A model generated the notes under the pieces. That model saw nothing but the letters and a program-made list of their open reading frames with translations, did not search any database and was not told the DNA's origin. The translations under genes were made by a program, and so were the position numbers. DNA of 19,923 bases from Halomonas sp. (GTDB lineage Bacteria > Pseudomonadota > Gammaproteobacteria > Pseudomonadales > Halomonadaceae): contig SKHS01000129.1 of NCBI GenBank assembly GCA_007116835.1, positions 1 through 19,923 of the forward strand. Direction: 5' to 3'. How positions within the stretch are numbered: position 1 is the first letter of the stretch; each line of letters begins with the position of its first letter. Below, in pieces: positions 8,064-15,314 of the stretch.

Positions 8064-8779
8064 CTCATGCCAACCATTCTCCTTGGCGTAGCGCGCTGCA
8101 AGGCGTGCGCGAAGCCATCCCGCTGTTGGGCGGCTATATTCCAGTGGCACTGTCGTTTGGGTTAGTGGCTAGCCAAGCAGGCTTCAGTACCTTGGAAGCC
8201 ACCGCTATATCCGCACTGATTTATGCAGGCGCTTCACAGTTTCTGTTTGTAGGCATGATCGCCACCGGCGCGCCGCTATGGCTGGTAGTGGCAATGACGC
8301 TACTAATTAACGTGCGCCATGTGGTGTATGGCCCCAACCTTGCTGAGCTGTTGCCGCGCAGCCGCCACTGGCCTTGGCTAATGCATGGCCTCACCGACCA
8401 AGTGTTTGCCCTGGCCTTGACCCGGCTTCCACAGTTACCTGACGTGAAGCGCTTTAGCTGGTTTGTCGGCGCATCACTGCTAGCGTGGGGCGCATGGATT
8501 GTGGGTACGACGGTGGGGGCAACGGCAGGTGAGGCCTTTACCGCCCGCTGGCCACTACTCGGGGAGATCATGCCTTTCGCACTGCCTGCTCTGTTCTTAA
8601 CGATGGTGGCACCCCGCTTCACCAATAAACGCTGGGCAGCCGCCATGGGGTGCGCCATTCTGGCCGCGCTAGGCTTAACCATCGCGGGGTGGAGCAACGT
8701 GGCTATTCCGCTGGCTGCCGCTTGTGGCGCGCTATGCTTCTATACCGTCAAGCTTCAAACCCAGAGGCGACCAGTATGA
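8060..8779 (+). CDS. azlC: AzlC, large subunit of branched-chain amino acid exporter
   Basis: AzlC and AzlD form a two-subunit inner-membrane exporter (LIV-E family; E. coli YgaZH is an example) for branched-chain amino acids and their analogues. The 239-residue protein has about six hydrophobic segments. It carries the family landmarks: a proline/glycine-rich first membrane segment (GGYIPVALSFG), the GASQF motif, and an NVRHVVYG segment equivalent to the conserved N-x-RH-x-x-YG. Start and stop both overlap neighbours by ATGA: with the XRE-cupin regulator upstream and with azlD downstream (8776-8779). Such tight packing suggests co-regulated, stoichiometric expression. Confidence 0.93.
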   Translation: MTHANHSPWRSALQGVREAIPLLGGYIPVALSFGLVASQAGFSTLEATAISALIYAGASQFLFVGMIATGAPLWLVVAMTLLINVRHVVYGPNLAELLPRSRHWPWLMHGLTDQVFALALTRLPQLPDVKRFSWFVGASLLAWGAWIVGTTVGATAGEAFTARWPLLGEIMPFALPALFLTMVAPRFTNKRWAAAMGCAILAALGLTIAGWSNVAIPLAAACGALCFYTVKLQTQRRPV

Positions 8780-9108
8780 GCTTCGAACTATGGCTAGCCG
8801 TGGCGGTTTGCGCTATTGGTACCCTACTGATGCGCGTGGTGCCGTTCTTATGGATGCAGCGCCGTCTGGGTAGCGATACAGGCATTAACACCATGCCCCA
8901 GTGGCTGGGTATTCTTGGGCCATTAATGATTGCCGCCGTGCTAGGAGTTTCCATTGTGCCGGTCAACCCAAATGCCATTTCATGGCTAGCCACCGCCATC
9001 GGGCTTTCCGTGACGCTACTGGTATGGTGGCGGCTACGCTCGTTAGGCTGGCCCGTGGCGGCAGGTGTTGCGGTGTTCGGCTTGGTGGAGATCGTTGCGA
9101 CGCTTTAA
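8776..9108 (+). CDS. azlD: AzlD, small subunit of branched-chain amino acid exporter
   Basis: This 110-residue membrane protein has three to four hydrophobic helices and the LMRVVPFLWM segment usual near the N-terminus of AzlD. It is the obligate partner of AzlC. The frame is open from 8650, but the ATG at 8776 is chosen because it overlaps the azlC stop as ATGA, has an AGAGG-type ribosome site 7 to 12 bases before, and gives the family's usual length. The TAA stop (9106-9108) overlaps by four bases the stop of the convergent serine hydrolase gene. Confidence 0.92.
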   Translation: MSFELWLAVAVCAIGTLLMRVVPFLWMQRRLGSDTGINTMPQWLGILGPLMIAAVLGVSIVPVNPNAISWLATAIGLSVTLLVWWRLRSLGWPVAAGVAVFGLVEIVATL

Positions 9109-9116
9109 GGCGTCGC
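9097..9116. terminator. bidirectional hairpin covering two convergent stop codons
   Basis: GCGACGC (9097-9103) and GCGTCGC (9110-9116) form a perfect 7-bp stem around the 6-base loop TTTAAG, which holds the stop codons of azlD (plus) and the serine hydrolase (minus). Because the structure is symmetric it could end transcription both ways, although no T-run follows on either strand. Confidence 0.45.
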
Positions 9117-10454
9117 TGATTGCTCCATCAAATACTCCGCGACGGCTTGGTAAGCGGGCAGTGAAGTGGGGTCGTTCGCCGCATTGCCCGCCACGGGATG
9201 TGAGGCAAAGCGCACAATGACCATCTCAGCGGTGGGGTCAATGTAAATCGTTTGCCCATGCACGCCTCTCGCAGCAAAGGCACCATGTTCGTTATGCAGC
9301 GACCACCACATACCCCGGTAGCTGCCGCCCGGTAAATAACGGTAACCCGCGGCGGCAAACGCTTGTCTGTCACCCCCTTGACGAATACGCTCAACGGCCG
9401 CTGCAGGAAATAGCCGCTCGCCATTCATCACACCTTCATTAAGCACGAGTTGTCCTATCCTGGCCATGTCCCGCAGGCCTGCACTTAAGCCGCCACCCGC
9501 AAACGGCGTACCGATAGAATCCACGGTAAAGTAGCCATCCTGTTCAGCCCCCATACGTTGCCAGATGCGTGATGAAAGCAGCGATGTCACGGACTCCCCC
9601 GCGGTGCGCGCAATTACCCACCCCAGCGCATCGGTATTGATTGTTTTGTAACCAAATACCTGACCATGCTCACCTTCCGGCTGCACCGTCGCTAAGTATT
9701 CATAATACGTGCGTGGGCCAGTGTAATCATCTGGCTTGGGTAGTGGGCTTGCTGCTGCATTGTAAGCCCAGATTTCAGCGTTAGGGTCGCTGTAATCTTC
9801 GCTGTAAGCAAGGCCCGTGGTCATCTCAAGTAACTGCTTGACGGTGGCGCTACCAAAAGCACTGTCGGCTAGCTCTGGCAAAATATCGCCTACTAGCGCC
9901 TGCTCATCCAGTGCGCCTTCGGCCACTAGAATTTCACCTAGCAGACCGGTCATGGATTTAGTGACCGACATTGCGCCATGCTGGCCCGCCTCATCCAAAC
10001 AGCCAGAATAAGTCTCATACACCACCTGCCCCTGATGAAGAATCAGCAGACCATCGGTGTAGTTTTCGTTTAGCGATGCCTGCCATGTCATAGGCTCGCT
10101 ACCGTCTATCGGCGTAAAAGTAACCTCGTTGATTGCATCGTCTAATGCATAGCTAAACGGCACCGGAGCGCCCAACCCACGGCTAACCTGCTTAGTAGGC
10201 AACAGCTCGCGGAAATGGCACACCGTCCAGCGCATTTTGGGGAAGCTAAAGTAGTTGGAGTCCGGCTGGCCAATCACCCGCTCTGGGGCAGGCGGAAAGC
10301 CCTGCATCCATCCCAAACGGTTAGGGTCAGACTCTTCAGCACTTAACAACACGGTGCTGTCCTGCTGGGCGCTAACAGAGGCTGCCCCACTAAGGAACAC
10401 AGCGGAAAGCATAAGCGTGAATACAGAGGTAACATGGCAACGTAGTGGTGGCAT
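9105..10454 (-). CDS. secreted serine hydrolase, beta-lactamase/class C esterase fold
   Basis: The protein belongs to the beta-lactamase-related serine hydrolases (COG1680; relatives include 6-aminohexanoate-dimer hydrolase NylB and esterases). Numbered from the ATG at 10454 (449 residues), it has a signal peptide with likely cleavage after ASVSA near residue 29, so it is exported. The nucleophile motif S-V-T-K is at 163-166, a GYKTINTDALGW segment near 269 gives the probable catalytic Tyr, and GVHGQ near the C-terminus replaces the KTG box of true beta-lactamases. That makes amide or ester hydrolysis more likely than antibiotic resistance. A GTG just before the ATG is in frame, but AAGGAG (10461-10466) is 6 bases from the ATG and only 3 from the GTG. 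Substrate unknown. Confidence 0.88.
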   Translation of the reverse strand: MPPLRCHVTSVFTLMLSAVFLSGAASVSAQQDSTVLLSAEESDPNRLGWMQGFPPAPERVIGQPDSNYFSFPKMRWTVCHFRELLPTKQVSRGLGAPVPFSYALDDAINEVTFTPIDGSEPMTWQASLNENYTDGLLILHQGQVVYETYSGCLDEAGQHGAMSVTKSMTGLLGEILVAEGALDEQALVGDILPELADSAFGSATVKQLLEMTTGLAYSEDYSDPNAEIWAYNAAASPLPKPDDYTGPRTYYEYLATVQPEGEHGQVFGYKTINTDALGWVIARTAGESVTSLLSSRIWQRMGAEQDGYFTVDSIGTPFAGGGLSAGLRDMARIGQLVLNEGVMNGERLFPAAAVERIRQGGDRQAFAAAGYRYLPGGSYRGMWWSLHNEHGAFAARGVHGQTIYIDPTAEMVIVRFASHPVAGNAANDPTSLPAYQAVAEYLMEQSATP

Positions 10455-10505
10455 CACCGACTCCTTGGTTAGCTATCAAGATCCAATCAAACAGGCAATG
10501 CGCTT

Positions 10506-10533
10506 AGTATAGATAGAAATTCCGTTTGCTTAA
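10506..10533 (-). promoter_or_regulatory. weak candidate promoter of the serine hydrolase gene
   Basis: On the minus strand a TATACT -10 box (10506-10511) follows a poor -35 (TTAAGC, 10528-10533) at 16 bases. It is about 50 bases upstream of the ATG. Only the -10 is convincing. Confidence 0.3.
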
Positions 10534-10897
10534 CAGAATGACAGGCAGCAAAAACCAGAGACCTAGCTGGTTGCTGGGTTTCTGGTTCTGGGTAGGTAAT
10601 AGGTTGGCGCTGCCATCCTTGCAGCGCACAGTGCAACATCCTGTTTAGGCAGCTCCCTTGCCCCACTGATATTGATAGTAGACGTTAAATCATCCCCCCA
10701 CTGTGCGCTGGCGAACACGAATGAAAAAATATTGACACCCGTCATCTCACGCCCTGCTTAAACAACGTTATGTGCGGTAGCGTACAGAGATTACTTCCTA
10801 GCACTCTATACTTGAGAGGCATGTGCCTATTGCCTGCCTCACATAAACGCCTGTAATCAAACATTGCGTGACAGCTAGGAATAATCGGGGGTATTCA
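10534..10897. other. gene-free stretch between divergent transcription units
   Basis: No convincing gene is seen here. Short CTGGTT/AACCAG complementary pieces near 10550-10590 could fold weakly. A TATACT hexamer (10807-10812) may be the -10 box of the downstream regulator, but no good -35 fits. A 60-codon minus-strand frame (10563-10745) has no recognised features. Confidence 0.4.
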
Positions 10898-11617
10898 ATG
10901 CTTGAACCGCATGATTTTCAGAAAAATGCATTGCTTGGCTTATTACCAGAAGATGAACTGGGTCGCCTGATGCCTCACTTTGAGGAGGTAACACTTACCT
11001 TGGGTCAATCGCTGTGCGAATCGGGACAGCATATGCACCATGTCTACTTTCCGCTGGACTCCATCGTCTCGCTGCTGTGCGTGATGGAGAACGGTGCCTC
11101 GACGGAAAGTGCCGTTGTCGGCTATGAAGGGGTGGTGGGTGTGTCGCTGTTTATGGGCGGTGAGACCACGCCCAGCCGAGCGATTGTGCAGAGTGCTGGA
11201 AAGGCGTTACGCCTAAAGGGCCAACTGCTCAAAAACGAATTCTACCGCGCTGGCCCCATGCAGCGACTGCTGCTGCGCTATACCCAAGCCCTGCTAACGC
11301 AGATGGCGCAAACGGCGGTTTGCAATCGCCATCATAATCTTGATCAGCAGCTATGCCGCTGGCTGCTACTCAGCCTTGACCGACTGCAGGGCAATGAACT
11401 GATCATGACCCAAGAATTAATTGCTAACATGTTGGGCGTTCGTCGTGAGGGGGGCACCGAGGCGGCCGGTAAACTACAAAGGGCTGGCCTGATCGCTTAT
11501 CACCGTGGGCATATTCATGTACTGGACCGACAAGGGCTTGAAGAGCGTGTATGTGAGTGCTATTCGGTCGTCAAAGACGAGTATGACCGACTGCTTAACC
11601 ACCATAACGTTATGTGA
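10898..11617 (+). CDS. Crp/Fnr-type transcriptional regulator, first of a tandem pair
   Basis: The 239-residue protein has a cyclic-nucleotide-binding-like beta-barrel (about 12-118, with HHVYFPLDSIVSLL as a recognisable strand pair), a long dimer helix (about 118-150) and a C-terminal winged helix (about 165-215, ANMLGVRREGGTEAAGKLQ). The cAMP-contact signature of CRP (G-E-x-x-x and R-S-A) is missing, and there is no N-terminal Fnr Cys cluster, so the signal is unknown. I start at the ATG 10898, which follows a GGGGG-type ribosome site. An in-frame GTG at 10868 has none. The next gene encodes a clear paralogue. Confidence 0.88.
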   Translation: MLEPHDFQKNALLGLLPEDELGRLMPHFEEVTLTLGQSLCESGQHMHHVYFPLDSIVSLLCVMENGASTESAVVGYEGVVGVSLFMGGETTPSRAIVQSAGKALRLKGQLLKNEFYRAGPMQRLLLRYTQALLTQMAQTAVCNRHHNLDQQLCRWLLLSLDRLQGNELIMTQELIANMLGVRREGGTEAAGKLQRAGLIAYHRGHIHVLDRQGLEERVCECYSVVKDEYDRLLNHHNVM

Positions 11618-11623
11618 ACGATG

Positions 11624-11663
11624 AGGCGCAGCCACCAACGTATTACAAACAACAGCTGCGCCT
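11624..11663 (+). terminator. stem-loop after the first Crp-like gene
   Basis: AGGCGCAGC (11624-11632) and GCTGCGCCT (11655-11663) are perfectly complementary over 9 bases with a 22-base loop, 7 bases after the stop. There is no T-run, so it may be a weak terminator or RNA-stabilising hairpin. Confidence 0.45.
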
Positions 11664-11707
11664 TGTGTACGCTAGCGTGCCGACGCTTGATTTATCTAAT
11701 GTTAATA

Positions 11708-11747
11708 TGCAGATAGGCTGTCCTTGATCTATGACGGCCTATCTGCA
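11708..11747. promoter_or_regulatory. 11-bp inverted repeat in the leader of the second Crp-like gene
   Basis: TGCAGATAGGC (11708-11718) is the exact reverse complement of GCCTATCTGCA (11737-11747), separated by 18 bases. It ends 66 bases before the chosen ATG at 11814. It could be an operator for one of the adjacent Crp-type dimers or an mRNA leader hairpin. Confidence 0.5.
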
Positions 11748-11813
11748 GCCGACATCGAAATGATAACAACCTTCATTGTGCCGTTTGCCAGGTTCTTTCA
11801 ACCGGAGAGGCAC

Positions 11814-12524
11814 ATGACGTCTATTTTGCACGCTTGCGCTGCCAATCAACTACTTGCTGAGCTACCTAGCGCTGAGCAGGATGCCTTTATGGCTATCTGC
11901 GACACCGTACAGCTCACGTTTGGTGAGGTGCTGTTCCAGCCCACCGATACCATCACCCATGTCTACTTCCCCATTGACAGCTTCATTTCACAGATTGTCA
12001 TTCTGAATATGGACAGTCGACTGGAAGTCGCGATGGCAGGACGTGAGGGCATGCTAGGCATTTCACTGGTGCTCGATATTGCAGAAACACCGTTGCTTGC
12101 ATTAGTCCAAGGCGAAGGGCTAGCTCTGCGTATTAACGCGGCCAGCTTTCAACAGCTGCTGCTAAACGCACCTGTGCTACACCAGCGGCTAAAACGATAC
12201 CTCTACGTGGTCATCAGCCAACTGGCTAACTCAGCGGCCTGTATTCATTTTCACCGAATTGAGGAACGCCTCGCCCGCTGGCTCTTAATGACCCAAGACC
12301 GCGCCAAGTCGGATAGCCTGCAGCTGACCCACGAGTTTCTAGCCATGATGCTAGGCGTACGTCGAGCTGGCATTACGCTCGCAGCAATTGCGCTGCAAAC
12401 ACGCGGCCTTATCCGTTATCACCGCGGTGAAATTATTATTATTGATCGCCCAGGTTTAATCGAAGCCGCCTGCAAGTGCTATACCGATGACTGCGCGCTT
12501 TATACAAAGGTGCTGATGTTGTAA
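11814..12524 (+). CDS. Crp/Fnr-type transcriptional regulator, second of a tandem pair
   Basis: The 236-residue protein has the same layout as its neighbour: a cNMP-binding-like barrel (about 10-118, THVYFPIDSFISQI), a dimer helix (about 120-155) and a winged helix (about 165-213, LAMMLGVRRAGITLAAIAL). Shared blocks such as VYFP-D-S, GVRR and RYHRG/AYHRG plus a C-terminal CKCY/CECY show the two are paralogues from a duplication. The cAMP signature is absent. The frame is open from a TTG at 11724, but that start lies inside a leader inverted repeat; the ATG at 11814 follows GGAGAGG and matches the neighbour's length. Target genes and ligand are unknown. Confidence 0.88.
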   Translation: MTSILHACAANQLLAELPSAEQDAFMAICDTVQLTFGEVLFQPTDTITHVYFPIDSFISQIVILNMDSRLEVAMAGREGMLGISLVLDIAETPLLALVQGEGLALRINAASFQQLLLNAPVLHQRLKRYLYVVISQLANSAACIHFHRIEERLARWLLMTQDRAKSDSLQLTHEFLAMMLGVRRAGITLAAIALQTRGLIRYHRGEIIIIDRPGLIEAACKCYTDDCALYTKVLML

Positions 12525-12877
12525 GGCAGCTCATTTCACCGTACAACCCAATCCCCGTACTCCAACGCCTTCGCGCCACTTTGTCCACCTGATCACCATC
12601 AATAAACGTTCATCGCTTGAAGAGTCGCTAAGTTTTGTGAGGCGCGTTAAACTATTTTAACTTTTATAATGGCGACCATGGTTAGCATCACCGTGTCATA
12701 TACTCACGATAAGCTCTGTCGCTGTTTGACGCTTTTTCAGCTGACTCTACGTGCCCCTGATCGAATGATCGCCTCAGCGCTGAAAGAGAACTCCGCTGAT
12801 TTTGTTGGAGACAGCAGAATATAGAAAAGGTATCCCGGACGTTCACAAAACGGCCAAGTCACTTTAAGGAGATAGCT
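12525..12877. other. gene-free stretch with a possible promoter
   Basis: This 353-base stretch holds a perfect TATAAT (12665-12670) preceded by the dyad GTTAAA-CTAT-TTTAAC (12646-12661), which may mark a promoter and operator for the downstream trio, although no good -35 is present. A 51-codon plus-strand frame (12669-12824) lacks a ribosome site and recognisable features. An AAGGAG directly before the gene at 12878 is that gene's ribosome site. Confidence 0.4.
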
Positions 12878-13393
12878 ATGCTCTGCTTTGCATACGGCTC
12901 TAACATGTCTACCCAGCGCCTAGCCGCACGTATTCCGGCACGCTTTGTAACCACTGCCCTGCTGCCCTCCTATCGCCTTGCCTTTCACCAGCGTGGTGGA
13001 GACGGCTCAGGTAAGTGCGATATTGTGCCAGCATCAGAGCTGTCAGCCGTGTATGGCGTTATTTGGGACGTAGCGTCTCACCATAAATCGACACTAGATC
13101 GCTATGAGGGGCTCAACGTTGCCTACGATGAAACCTGGCTGACGGTGACTGATCTTGCTGGTGAAGGGCAGTTTGAAGTGCAGGCCTATGTTGGCAAAGT
13201 TAGTGCCATCGGTATGCGGCCTTATAGCTGGTATAAGCATCATGTGCTGGCCGGTGCGCGTGAACACGGACTGCCAACCGCCTATATTCGTGCGCTTGAA
13301 CGCATTGACGTTCACCAAGACCCCGATAACGAACGCCACGCACTCGAAATGGCGCTACATGGGCGCGATGAGACGTTAGTACGAGGTGCATAA
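12878..13393 (+). CDS. gamma-glutamylcyclotransferase-like (AIG2/GGCT superfamily) protein
   Basis: The fold releases 5-oxoproline from gamma-glutamyl amino acids or amines. Of 171 residues, the YGSNM substrate-binding loop is at 6-10, and LDRYEGL places the predicted catalytic acid at Glu77, equivalent to Glu98 of human GGCT. A C-terminal block (YKHHVLAGAREHGLP, then ALERI and DPDNER) is typical of bacterial family members. An AAGGAG 6 bases before the ATG is a strong ribosome site. The TAA stop overlaps the next gene's ATG (TAATG), so the two are coupled. The true substrate (gamma-glutamyl peptide, glutathione or a gamma-glutamylamine crosslink) cannot be read from sequence. Confidence 0.9.
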   Translation: MLCFAYGSNMSTQRLAARIPARFVTTALLPSYRLAFHQRGGDGSGKCDIVPASELSAVYGVIWDVASHHKSTLDRYEGLNVAYDETWLTVTDLAGEGQFEVQAYVGKVSAIGMRPYSWYKHHVLAGAREHGLPTAYIRALERIDVHQDPDNERHALEMALHGRDETLVRGA

Positions 13394-13896
13394 TGGAAAA
13401 TGATGCGCGCTTACTCGCGTTTTATCGTGGGGAGGGTCACGATCATAAGGGACGCCTGCTCGATGATATCTGGGCGCTGTCTTCATTCTGGTTAGAGCAC
13501 ACCCACGACTATATACAGTGGCTGTTCCCGATTCCCGAAGCGGGCCGCTTTAATGGCTTTGCGCCGCTATTAACCCCTAAGATACAAGCAGCGTTTGAAC
13601 ATGAGGCGCGCCTACGCCAACATCAGCAGCGCTCGCTTGATGTCATGCTGGCCTTCTTTGGACTACAGCGCGACGGTAATACCCTTTCCGCTCAGCCTAC
13701 CTTGTCAATTCAGACGCATCATTGGTTAAAAGCCGGTGGCCATAATCACCTGCGCATCACTCGCATCATTCGGTCGTTAGCGTTGTGTCACCAGCCCGAG
13801 CTTGCACACGCTGTGCAGCACGCCGTTATCGATAGTGGCACTCGTCATGGTGTGGTATCGGAAACGTCAATCCAGTTCTGGCGAAACGCCATTTAA
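13393..13896 (+). CDS. OGFr-domain (opioid growth factor receptor-related) protein
   Basis: The 167-residue protein matches, as I recognise it, the conserved region first described in animal opioid growth factor receptors (Pfam OGFr_N), found in many bacteria with no known function. The hallmark is WLEHTHDYIQWLFP at residues 33-46, with the aromatic/His-rich SFWLEHTHDY core, followed by an Arg/Gln-rich helix and FFGLQR. A later NHLRITRIIRSLALC segment is also usual for bacterial members. It is predicted soluble, cytoplasmic and mostly helical. The ATG shares a base with the preceding gene's stop, indicating translational coupling with the cyclotransferase-like protein. No catalytic motif is apparent. 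Confidence 0.82.
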   Translation: MENDARLLAFYRGEGHDHKGRLLDDIWALSSFWLEHTHDYIQWLFPIPEAGRFNGFAPLLTPKIQAAFEHEARLRQHQQRSLDVMLAFFGLQRDGNTLSAQPTLSIQTHHWLKAGGHNHLRITRIIRSLALCHQPELAHAVQHAVIDSGTRHGVVSETSIQFWRNAI

Positions 13897-13946
13897 AGCG
13901 GCTTGCCATCCGTTCCTACAACAAACACTCTCTTGAATAAGAAATT

Positions 13947-14609
13947 ATGAAAAAAATCGCTTACATAGAAGACAGCATTGTCCCCCAGCTGTTCACCACC
14001 GCCATTGAAGCCTACAAATTCAGCCATAGCAGTCGTGGCGCGAAAGGGATTGATGGCCTGGAAACGTTTGGGCTGTTATGGGGATACTCGGTTCCTGCCA
14101 AAGGAACGCTACCCGCGAAAGTCGTCGCGACGATGACAACAGTGGAAACATCGGCAGTCCGTCACAACGAGTGGGTTGCTCCCAACTTTGATGCCTTGCG
14201 CAACAAGCGAGACTTTCTTGAGCATTACTGGCCAAATATTGAGCTTGTAGGAACCTACCACTCACACCCGTACAAAAACCTTTCTGAGGTGAATGACTGT
14301 CAAGGGTGGAGAGCATCAGAAAGTGACAACGATTTTTGGCCCTACTTCCATGAGCAAGTGGCTCCTGATCAGCCACTACTCACCCACCTTATCGTCACCG
14401 TGGCAAATCTAGAAAAAACCGGCTGGGCGATACCAGACCGCTTACGAGGCTCTGAGCGCTCAAAAGGCTATGTGCTTTCCGCTAAAAACACCAAGCTATG
14501 GCTTCGGTCTTACGCCTCCAGCTTGATAGAACACAACGATGGGAAAGAGTACCAATATTCAGACGATATGGAGCTTGAGATACCGGCTTTAGAGCGACGC
14601 TTCTTGTAA
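13947..14609 (+). CDS. JAMM/MPN (Mov34) metalloprotease-like protein
   Basis: The 220-residue protein carries what looks like a complete JAMM zinc-protease motif. Glu39 lies in E-T-F-G-L-L-W-G (family pattern E-x-x-G-L-L-x-G), His105 and His107 in YHSHPY, and a Ser-x-x-Asp follows at S124/D127 or S126/D129. The spacing from HSHP to S-x-x-D is 15-17 residues, longer than the usual 6-10, so an insertion is present in this loop. JAMM enzymes cut isopeptide bonds after ubiquitin-like proteins or process sulphur carriers in bacteria; no ubiquitin-like, E1-like or E2-like gene is seen nearby. The ATG has only a weak ribosome site (AATAAGAAAT). It lies 50 bases after the OGFr gene and may share its transcript. 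Confidence 0.72.
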   Translation: MKKIAYIEDSIVPQLFTTAIEAYKFSHSSRGAKGIDGLETFGLLWGYSVPAKGTLPAKVVATMTTVETSAVRHNEWVAPNFDALRNKRDFLEHYWPNIELVGTYHSHPYKNLSEVNDCQGWRASESDNDFWPYFHEQVAPDQPLLTHLIVTVANLEKTGWAIPDRLRGSERSKGYVLSAKNTKLWLRSYASSLIEHNDGKEYQYSDDMELEIPALERRFL

Positions 14610-14764
14610 CAGAATTGCCCCGCCGCTTAGGAAACCACTCTGACAGCATCTAAAGCTCTTGCATTCGCATGTGAATATAATGGCACCTATCATGGCCTGA
14701 AACGCCAAAGCTAAGGCTTGACTGCAACATCAACGGTCAGGGGCAATAGCGTGACCAGGCACAC
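14610..14764. other. intergenic stretch after the JAMM gene
   Basis: No gene and no convincing terminator are visible. A short plus-strand frame near 14645-14715 reads like a protein tail, but I cannot assign it. The right end borders the truncated cardiolipin synthase remnant, so this may be a rearrangement junction. Confidence 0.3.
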
Positions 14765-15310
14765 TCACAAGACTGGTGCGAACAGATCCATCACCATCGC
14801 CGTGACTTCGAAGCTGAGCCGGAAGGAGCGGTTATCGAGGTTAACGGTACCCACTGCCGCACCGATTTCGTCAACTAAAAAGGCGTTGCCATGTAAGAAT
14901 CTCCCCTCGTAGCGATAGCCCTCAACCCCGGCCTCGAGCAGCGACTCGAGAAAGGCATAGGCAGAAAAGTAGGGGCTGGATATCCAGATACGCGCATGAG
15001 CGGCGTGAATCGACGGCTGAATCATCAGGCTGGCGGTCTCAAAGCGGTCTGCGGGTCTACTCGGCAGAATTGGCACTGGTGTACCATGGCTGCTTGGAAT
15101 CACTGGTGTCCAGGGAAGCTCAGGGATTTCCTCGGTCGCCCAGTGCCAGTCTTCGAGAAACACCAGCTGCAGCGCCAAGGCCGCGGGCCCCTCAATCATT
15201 AGGTGGGTATCACGTCACGGGGCGATTCGCGGGTGGCCTTTTAGATATTCATCGCCGACATTCAGCCCACCGACCCAGGCCCTTTCCCCAGCAGGGAGAG
15301 TAATAGCCGC
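14765..15310 (-). pseudogene. cardiolipin synthase (phospholipase D family) remnant
   Basis: Minus-strand translation matches the middle to C-terminal part of cardiolipin synthases. It starts with LPAGERAWVGGLNVGDEYL (about 15303-15245), continues through RDTHLMIEGPAALALQLVFLEDW, and ends in VGTVNLDNRSFRLSFEVTAMV. It is broken in several ways. A TGA at 15215-15217 replaces the Trp codon of the usual GPWRDTHL block. About 30 residues between the WISSPYF block and AYAFLESLLEAGV are missing. The second HKD motif reads H-G-N-x4-D, so the catalytic Lys is gone. The first HKD half and N-terminal membrane helices are absent, and the C-terminus stops early. The 144-codon open frame (14765-15199) from an internal ATG is unlikely to be functional. 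Confidence 0.85.
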
Positions 15311-15314
15311 AAGC

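Noticed and set aside
9105..10454. Antibiotic-resistance beta-lactamase
   Set aside because: SxxK is present but the KTG box is replaced by HGQ and the length and motif style fit the esterase/amidase branch.
10563..10745. 60-codon minus-strand frame
   Set aside because: Only a poor, adjacent GTGAG before the ATG, no recognised domain, and it lies in a divergent promoter region.
12669..12824. 51-codon plus-strand frame just after a TATAAT
   Set aside because: No Shine-Dalgarno and no recognisable sequence; the start overlaps the -10 box that would drive it, so a promoter is the simpler reading.
14645..14715. Short frame ending in NGTYHGLKRQS that resembles the tail of a mobile-element protein
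   Set aside because: Too short (about 20 codons) to assign; no upstream homology on the same strand.
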